Shown here: piece after piece, positions 58,048 to 64,000 of the stretch
How the letters are laid out: every line of letters starts with the position of its first letter
Numbering within the stretch: the stretch's first letter is position 1
Origin: Anaerolineales bacterium
GTDB lineage: Bacteria > Chloroflexota > Anaerolineae > Anaerolineales > Villigracilaceae
Length of the DNA stretch: 64,000 nucleotides
Direction: 5' to 3'
Assembly: GCA_025056175.1 (NCBI GenBank)
Contig: JANWWK010000003.1
Span: 21,981-85,980, forward strand
Translations under genes and position numbers: made by a program
Notes under the pieces: generated by a model
Database searches by the model: none
What the model saw: only the letters and a program-made list of their open reading frames with translations
Told to the model about the DNA's origin: nothing

Positions 58048-59207
58048 GATTCGCCCAATTGGACCCACGCCACGAACCTGCGCGCGTGGAACGCATCTGG
58101 CGTTCTTTGCTGGAAACCTGCCCGCACCACTATTTCCTCTCGTGGGGATGGATTTCAACCTGGCTGGACAGCCTGCCCGCCGAACAGGAGACCCGGCTGG
58201 TGGCCGGATTCATGGACGAAGAGCCTGTCCTGGCATTCTTTTTGGGAACAACCATCCGCAAGAACGCCGCGCACAGCTGGCGCATTGCTGCCCTGAACGC
58301 CACCGGAAACCCTTACTTCGACAAAATTTACCAGGAATACAACGCCGTTCTGGCTCACCCAGACATTCGCCTGGATTTCGACCTGTTTCAGCGCGCCTGC
58401 CATCAGATTCGATGGGATGAACTGCGTCTGCCAGGGCTTGCGGAAGAATTTACGTTGCTGCTGGGCAGCCTGAAAGACCAACCCACGCGTTACAACGCCT
58501 TCATCGAAGACGACCCGCCCGCGTTTTACATTGACCTGGAACGAGTACGTCAACACAACCTGGATTACCAGGCATTGTTAAGCAGCAACAAGCGTTCCCA
58601 AATCCGGCGGTCTATCAAAGAGTACGAGAAAGACGGCCCCATCACACTTCAGGAAGCGCAAACCCCGCAAGAAGCGCTTGCGTTCCTGCATCGCCTGGCA
58701 GAATATCACGAACGAGAGTGGCAACAGCGCGGCCAACCAGGCGCCTTCTCGAATGCGTACTTCTTCGAGTTCCACCGCGAACTGATTGCCCGCCGCTTTC
58801 AGCACGGAGAACTCCAACTCTTGCGGATTGCCACACCCGGCACAGAATTGGGCTATTTGTACAATTTCGTTTACCAGGGATGGATATACTGCTACCAGAG
58901 CGGGTTCAACTATCTGCCTGGCAACATCTATCGGCCTGGCCTGATTTCGGATTACTTCGCCATCCTGCACAATGCGCGACTCGGCCATCAGGCCTACGAC
59001 TTCATGGCAGGCGATAGTGAATACAAACGCAGCCTGGCAACCGATTCTCGCCGAATGCACTGGATGCGGCTGTTCCGCTCCCGCCCGGCCTTCCTGGCCT
59101 GGCAATTTTTCAACTGCATCAAAACGACAGCCAGAAGATTTCCTGTCGTTTACAACCTGCTCATGCGGCTCAAAAAGCAGGTTTTTCCAAAGAAAAATGA
59201 GAGATGA
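58044..59207 (+). CDS. CelD/BcsL-type GNAT (FemAB-like) acyltransferase
   Basis: FLSWGWISTWLDSL; NKRSQIRRSIKEYEKDGPITLQEAQTPQEALAFLHRLAEYHEREWQQRG; LGYLYNFVYQGWIYCYQSGFNY. Confidence 0.82.
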   Translation: MRFAQLDPRHEPARVERIWRSLLETCPHHYFLSWGWISTWLDSLPAEQETRLVAGFMDEEPVLAFFLGTTIRKNAAHSWRIAALNATGNPYFDKIYQEYNAVLAHPDIRLDFDLFQRACHQIRWDELRLPGLAEEFTLLLGSLKDQPTRYNAFIEDDPPAFYIDLERVRQHNLDYQALLSSNKRSQIRRSIKEYEKDGPITLQEAQTPQEALAFLHRLAEYHEREWQQRGQPGAFSNAYFFEFHRELIARRFQHGELQLLRIATPGTELGYLYNFVYQGWIYCYQSGFNYLPGNIYRPGLISDYFAILHNARLGHQAYDFMAGDSEYKRSLATDSRRMHWMRLFRSRPAFLAWQFFNCIKTTARRFPVVYNLLMRLKKQVFPKKNER

Positions 59208-60394
59208 ACCCGACTTCCCCGCTTACTCGCTTACGCTTTTCCCGCTTCGATTGCCGCTCGGAATTTTCGGCGGTCGAGCAAATCTGGAAGGCGCTCCAGG
59301 CGCGCTGCGCCCATCCGTACTTCCTTTCCTGGGGCTGGCTCTCCACCTGGCTCAAGACTCTGCCGCCCGCTCAGCGCGTGTGGCTGATTGCCGGTTTCTC
59401 AAATGGAGAAGCGGTTCTCGCCTTTTTCGTTGGAACAACTATCTCCTGGCTGCCCGTGCCAGGTCTGCGCCGCGCCGCGCTCAACGCAACGGGAAACGAA
59501 CGACTGGACAAAATTTACGTGGAATACAACGGCCTGCTCGCCGACCCGGAGATTGCCGTAGATTTCGACCTGTTCCGGCGTGCCTGCGGACAAATTCGCT
59601 GGACGGAATTGCGCCTGCCTGGGCTTTCCTGCCGGTTTGCAGCACAATTGCATCCACTGACCGAACATCCCGAAGCACATCTGGCCCTGCTCGAAGAGAC
59701 AACTGCCGCCTACTGGGTCAACCTGGAACAGGTTCGGGCGCAAAACATGGATTACGCCGCCCTGTTGAGCGCCAACAAACGCGCCCAAATCCGGCGGTCT
59801 ATCAAAGAATACGAAAAAGATGGACTCATCGCGATTCAGGAAGCCCAAACCCCACAGGAAGCCCTGCGCTTTCTGGAACAACTGGCAAACTATCACCAGA
59901 AAGAATGGCAGGAACGGGGCCGCGATGGCGCATTCTCGAACGAATATTTCCGCCGCTTCCATCGCGCGCTCATCACCGAGCGATTCGCGCATGGCGAAAT
60001 TCAACTACTGCGGATAGCAGCCCCGAACGTCGAACTGGGTTACCTCTACAACTTCGTCTATCACGGACGCGTGTATTTCTATCAGAGCGGATTCAACTAC
60101 CAGCCCGGCAACCTTCATCGGCCAGGGTTGGTTTCGCATTATTACGCCGTTTTACGCAACGCTCAACACGGCCACGCGGTGTATGATTTCATGGCCGGAC
60201 AGGATGATTACAAAAAGAGCCTTTCCACCGACTCCGAGCCGATGTACTGGCTGCGACTATTCCGTTCTCGACCAGTCTTCTGGGCCTGGAAAGCATTTGC
60301 CGCCGCCAAGAAGAGAGCCAAAACTTCGCCACTGGCGTACCGGTTGCTTCAATCACTAAAAAAACTGGCCTCTTCACAGGAAAACGAGAGATGA
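59204..60394 (+). CDS. CelD/BcsL-type GNAT (FemAB-like) acyltransferase, paralog of upstream gene
   Basis: Extensive identity to the 58044-59207 product (NKRxQIRRSIKEYEKDG, LGYLYNFVYxGxxYxYQSGFNY); ATGA overlap. Confidence 0.82.
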   Translation: MNPTSPLTRLRFSRFDCRSEFSAVEQIWKALQARCAHPYFLSWGWLSTWLKTLPPAQRVWLIAGFSNGEAVLAFFVGTTISWLPVPGLRRAALNATGNERLDKIYVEYNGLLADPEIAVDFDLFRRACGQIRWTELRLPGLSCRFAAQLHPLTEHPEAHLALLEETTAAYWVNLEQVRAQNMDYAALLSANKRAQIRRSIKEYEKDGLIAIQEAQTPQEALRFLEQLANYHQKEWQERGRDGAFSNEYFRRFHRALITERFAHGEIQLLRIAAPNVELGYLYNFVYHGRVYFYQSGFNYQPGNLHRPGLVSHYYAVLRNAQHGHAVYDFMAGQDDYKKSLSTDSEPMYWLRLFRSRPVFWAWKAFAAAKKRAKTSPLAYRLLQSLKKLASSQENER

Positions 60395-62091
60395 CCCTGC
60401 GCCTTCGTGAACTTTCATGGATGAGTATTCCGATGGCCCTGCTGGGGCTGATTTTTCTGTTCGGCGGCACCTTCATTTACATTGACGGCGACGATGCGGC
60501 CTCGATTGCCTATCATGTAATGGGACGCAACCCACAACTGCATCTGCCCTATTCCCCCTATCACGGCATGATGGACCGGTTGTTGAGCCTGTTTCCGGCG
60601 CAAGAGCCGCTCCTGCGCGTGGCAGCCTTCAGCCTGACACGGCTGGCGGGCATCGGGTTTGTCCTGCTGGCGCTGCAACTTGCCTTCGACTGGCTGAAAC
60701 AGACCAACATCGTCCTTTCCCCCTCTCAAAAAGCGCTCACCGCTCTGACATTGCTGCTGGCCGCGCCCGAACTCGCCTATTTGAGCCTGACGTATTCTCC
60801 CACGCTGATAGCGATGTGCCTGGCGCTGGGAGCACACCTGCTCGCGCGCCAAACTCTGCGAACGAGAGAACTCTCTCCCCTCACCCAGTCCCTGCGCTAC
60901 GCCGCAGCCCTGCTCTTGTTCGGGCTGGGCGCCTCTTTCCGCTGGAATGTGACCGCTTACGCGCTGGTCATCGCTGCCGACCTTTGGGTCAGCGAAACAA
61001 TCGAAAGACAACCCACTCGCTGGCTATGCGCTATTCTGGGGGGCGGACTGGCCGGATTGAGCGCCCTGCTCCTGATTGCGTTCAGCGGCTATGGTCTGAC
61101 CGATTTTCTCGCCAGATTGAATACGGTGGAATATGTCATGAATCAGGCCGGTTCGCTTGGGCCACAGGCAGACGCGCCACTCAGCGAAATCCTGCTGCGT
61201 TCCGGGCTGACCCTCACCCCGCTGCTCACGCCTGCATTCGTGGGATTGGCTCTGCTGGGATTCGGGCAACTGGCAAGGCAGCGTCACCCCCTGCTCCTGC
61301 CAATTTTGGCCGGGCTATTGAGCGCGCTGCCCTGGCTCAAATCGGGCGTGCCGAAGTTCATCATCACCTCGCTGCCGCCGATGGTCTTTCTGATGGCGCT
61401 GGGTTTGTGGATGGCGTTCACGTTTGCGCGGAAAAAACGCGCCCAAACTGCGTTCACCCTGCTTCTGGCGGCGGTGCTGCTCCTGCCATGGGGAATTGGA
61501 ATCCGCCTGAGCCGGGAGGATTCAGCCTGGGGGCCGGGCTTCCAGGCGCGACGTTTCGATGAACCTTCTGGCGAAACCGGCGTGTCGTTCCAGTTCGGGG
61601 CAGGCGCGGCCTTCCCCACGCCGGAGGGAGTGCGTCCGCTGTACGGTCATGGTTGGGTGTTGTTGAGGGAGTGGAAAACCTTTACTGAAACAGCCGCCGC
61701 CGAGCGTGAGCAGGTGGTCGAAACCGCCCTGCAGCGCAACCTGCCGATTGTGGTCACAAACTGGTCGCCCGATTACTATCTCAATGCCCTGTATGCGCGT
61801 GGTTTTCAGACCACCGACCCACACGACCGCCCGGATAAGAACGGATTCTTCACCGAACGACGCTTCGAGGGGCCGGACGGCAAAACAGTTGTCCTGCGCT
61901 ACGGCGAGATAGAAGGGGAAACCGCGGCGTTCCTGCTCGAAACGCTCTCCCGCCTGCCCGATGCGCAAACCGTGCTGCTGACCGGCTACCCGCGCACTCT
62001 GCGAACGCTGTATCAGGAACGCCCGCATGCCCTGCAAGCGTTAGGGGTCAATTCAGCCCTGCTGAACCTTGCCGAGCTACGTCAACCGTAA
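60391..62091 (+). CDS. polytopic membrane protein, possible GT-C-type glycosyltransferase
   Basis: 566 aa, about 10 TM segments; acidic motif YIDGDDAAS after TM1; in polysaccharide gene context. Confidence 0.55.
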   Translation: MTLRLRELSWMSIPMALLGLIFLFGGTFIYIDGDDAASIAYHVMGRNPQLHLPYSPYHGMMDRLLSLFPAQEPLLRVAAFSLTRLAGIGFVLLALQLAFDWLKQTNIVLSPSQKALTALTLLLAAPELAYLSLTYSPTLIAMCLALGAHLLARQTLRTRELSPLTQSLRYAAALLLFGLGASFRWNVTAYALVIAADLWVSETIERQPTRWLCAILGGGLAGLSALLLIAFSGYGLTDFLARLNTVEYVMNQAGSLGPQADAPLSEILLRSGLTLTPLLTPAFVGLALLGFGQLARQRHPLLLPILAGLLSALPWLKSGVPKFIITSLPPMVFLMALGLWMAFTFARKKRAQTAFTLLLAAVLLLPWGIGIRLSREDSAWGPGFQARRFDEPSGETGVSFQFGAGAAFPTPEGVRPLYGHGWVLLREWKTFTETAAAEREQVVETALQRNLPIVVTNWSPDYYLNALYARGFQTTDPHDRPDKNGFFTERRFEGPDGKTVVLRYGEIEGETAAFLLETLSRLPDAQTVLLTGYPRTLRTLYQERPHALQALGVNSALLNLAELRQP

Positions 62092-62101
62092 ACAAAATGC
62101 C

Positions 62102-63262
62102 ATGAACCTGCAAACGACCTGGAAGCACTACAACGCGCGCCTGCTCACCGCCGCCGAAATCGAACCCCGCCTGGTTGCGGCCTGGACGGAACTGGAAGGG
62201 CGCGCCCTGCACCCAAACGCTTTCCTATCGCCCCATTTCGTCTTGCCGGCGCTCAAATACCTGGAACCAGCCCAGGAATGCTTCGGTGTGTTCATCGAAA
62301 GACAGGCGGCAGGAAGCCGCGACTTGGTCGGCGTGGCCTGGCTGCGGATACGCAAACCCACCCATCGATTCCCGCTCCCCCATCTGGCGGCGTTTCTGTC
62401 CATCCATTCATACCTTTCCGACTTTCTGCTGGACCAGGAATGCGCCGCAGACGCCTTGCAGGCAATTTACTGCGCCCTGCGCCGCGCCGGACAGGGCTGG
62501 CATGGCCTGTACATCAACAACGCATCTGTGGAAAGCCTGTATGATGAAGCCCTGCAGGCAACAGCCCGCGAGAACCGATTGCGCTGGCATCTGGTCGAAG
62601 AGTGGCAAAGAGCCATCCTTTATCCCACACAGGCAGAGATGGCCCTCTCCGAGTACATCTCCAAAAGAAGGCTGAAAAATTACCAAAAAAGTTGGAAGAA
62701 ACTCGAAGAACAAGGCCGCCTGGAATGGGCTCTCCACTGGAGCGAAGCAAACAACATCGAGACAGGTATCGAGGCATTCCTGCGCATGGAACATTCCGGC
62801 TGGAAAAAAGAAGAAGGGACCTCCCTGCTCTCGCATCCACACGAAGCGGGTTTCTTTCGAGAGATGATGCAAGGTTTTGGGAAGGCCGGGCGGGCGTATT
62901 TCACGGAAATCCGGCTGAACGACCGGGTCATTGCCTCGACGGCGAACATGATTTCCGGCAGAGTCGGGGTCGGTTTCAAAATCGGATGGGAGGATGAATA
63001 TACCGGATACGGTCTCGGAATCGCCAACGAAATCAAACTTATCGAACACGCCGGGCAGTTTTCGCGCCTGGCATTCATTGATAGTTGCGCCGCGCCCGAT
63101 TCGTACATGAACGAACTGTGGCCGGGACGGCGCAAAATCTGCGAAGGCTGGTTTTCGCTCACGCCCATCGGCGAAGCAGCGCTTCAGGCAGCGCAATTTG
63201 CCAGAAAACTCAAAGCCGGGCTGCAAAATGCCTCGAGGGGCAAAGAAAGCCATAAGACATGA
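62102..63262 (+). CDS. CelD/BcsL-type GNAT (FemAB-like) acyltransferase
   Basis: HPNAFLSPHFVLPALKYL; SKRRLKNYQKSWKKLEEQG; AFLRMEHSGWKKEEGTSLL. Confidence 0.8.
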   Translation: MNLQTTWKHYNARLLTAAEIEPRLVAAWTELEGRALHPNAFLSPHFVLPALKYLEPAQECFGVFIERQAAGSRDLVGVAWLRIRKPTHRFPLPHLAAFLSIHSYLSDFLLDQECAADALQAIYCALRRAGQGWHGLYINNASVESLYDEALQATARENRLRWHLVEEWQRAILYPTQAEMALSEYISKRRLKNYQKSWKKLEEQGRLEWALHWSEANNIETGIEAFLRMEHSGWKKEEGTSLLSHPHEAGFFREMMQGFGKAGRAYFTEIRLNDRVIASTANMISGRVGVGFKIGWEDEYTGYGLGIANEIKLIEHAGQFSRLAFIDSCAAPDSYMNELWPGRRKICEGWFSLTPIGEAALQAAQFARKLKAGLQNASRGKESHKT

Positions 63263-63891
63263 ATACGTTGCCAGGCATCACTCTAAAACTCTTGCACCCC
63301 GCCGAACTCGAAGCGAGGACGCTCTCAGACTGGGCAGACTTGGAAGCGCGGGCAAGCATGCCGAATGCGTTCCTCTCGCCCTACTTTGTCCTGCCAGCCT
63401 TGCGGCACCTCGATGCGCAAGAGAACGTTTTTGGCGCGTTCATCGAAAGACACAGCGCAGGGAACTCCACGCTCATCGGCGTTGCGTTATTTCGGCACAA
63501 AAAACCATCCCGACACTTCCCGCTACCGCACCTGACCGCGTATGCTTCGGTTCATTCTTACTTAACCGGGTTTTTGTTAGATGCAGACTATGTAGAAGAG
63601 ACCAGCCTGATGCTCGCGCGTTTTCTCAAATCGAACAGTTACCGCTGGCACGGCGCGCATTTCGAGAACTGTCCGCATGAATTGATGTTAAGACAAGAAA
63701 CGCTAACGGCTTTTTCCTCCTTTGGTCTGCGCTGGCGTCCCACCGCAAATTGGCAGAGACCTGTTCTGCGGCCCGGTCAAGACAACATCAGTGCATTGCC
63801 GCAGATTTCGCGGCATTCCCTGAAAGACTATCAGCGTCACATGCGGCATCTTCAATCGCTAGAAAGTGTTATGAACTTTTACAAGAGATAA
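63259..63891 (+). pseudogene. C-terminally truncated CelD/BcsL-type acyltransferase paralog (possible pseudogene)
   Basis: N-terminal about 200 aa parallels the 62102-63262 product (MPNAFLSPYFVLPALRHL...LKDYQRHMRHLQ) but stops at 210 aa, losing the second half. Confidence 0.6.
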
Positions 63892-64000
63892 GCGATGGCA
63901 GCTACAAACCTGGGAAGCATGAGCATCAAGAAAGCCAAAAAGTGAAGTCCAGCCAAGATTTCGGGTGTTCGTTCAAAATCACGCGCCAATCTACGAAACC

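Noticed and set aside
58972-60186. 404 aa ORF in alternative frame across two acyltransferase genes
   Set aside because: Overlaps two well-supported paralogs; Arg/Ser/Pro-rich out-of-frame translation.
1-64000. CRISPR arrays, tRNA/rRNA genes, intact IS elements or integrases
   Set aside because: Looked for regularly spaced repeats, tRNA T-arm motifs and transposase/integrase ORFs; none convincingly present.

Overview
High-GC bacterial chromosome segment, densely coded. Gene content and style (TPTP linkers, M42 peptidases, NBR1-Ig-like domains) suggest Chloroflexota/Anaerolineae; this is inference only. Most of the window is recognisable housekeeping or metabolic content: DAG-kinase-like lipid kinase, three tandem M42 peptidases, serS with a T-box leader, UbiA/MenA, a PPi-type PFK, SMC, RNase III, MiaA, acyl-CoA synthetase, FtsH, ExoIII, livKHMGF, AOR plus MoaD, CinA, a YgeW/YgeY/adenine deaminase/8-oxoguanine deaminase nitrogen-catabolism cluster, and an exopolysaccharide-like cluster. 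The outstanding item is a minus-strand locus at about 2.0-13.5 kb that looks like a divergent type VII (ESX/WXG100) secretion system. It has a VWA-TM-FHA protein, five WXG100-like small proteins (one with a long Gly/Pro-rich tail), a predicted pseudokinase (HRD replaced by HLC), a three-ATPase EssC/EccC-type motor lacking FHA domains, and a separate EsaB/YukD-like ubiquitin-fold protein fused to two FHA domains. The arrangement mixes ESX-type (T7SSa) and Firmicutes-type (T7SSb) architecture. No canonical EccB/EccD/EccE/MycP or EsaA/EssA was seen in the window. All product calls come from reading the translated ORFs; no database search was run.
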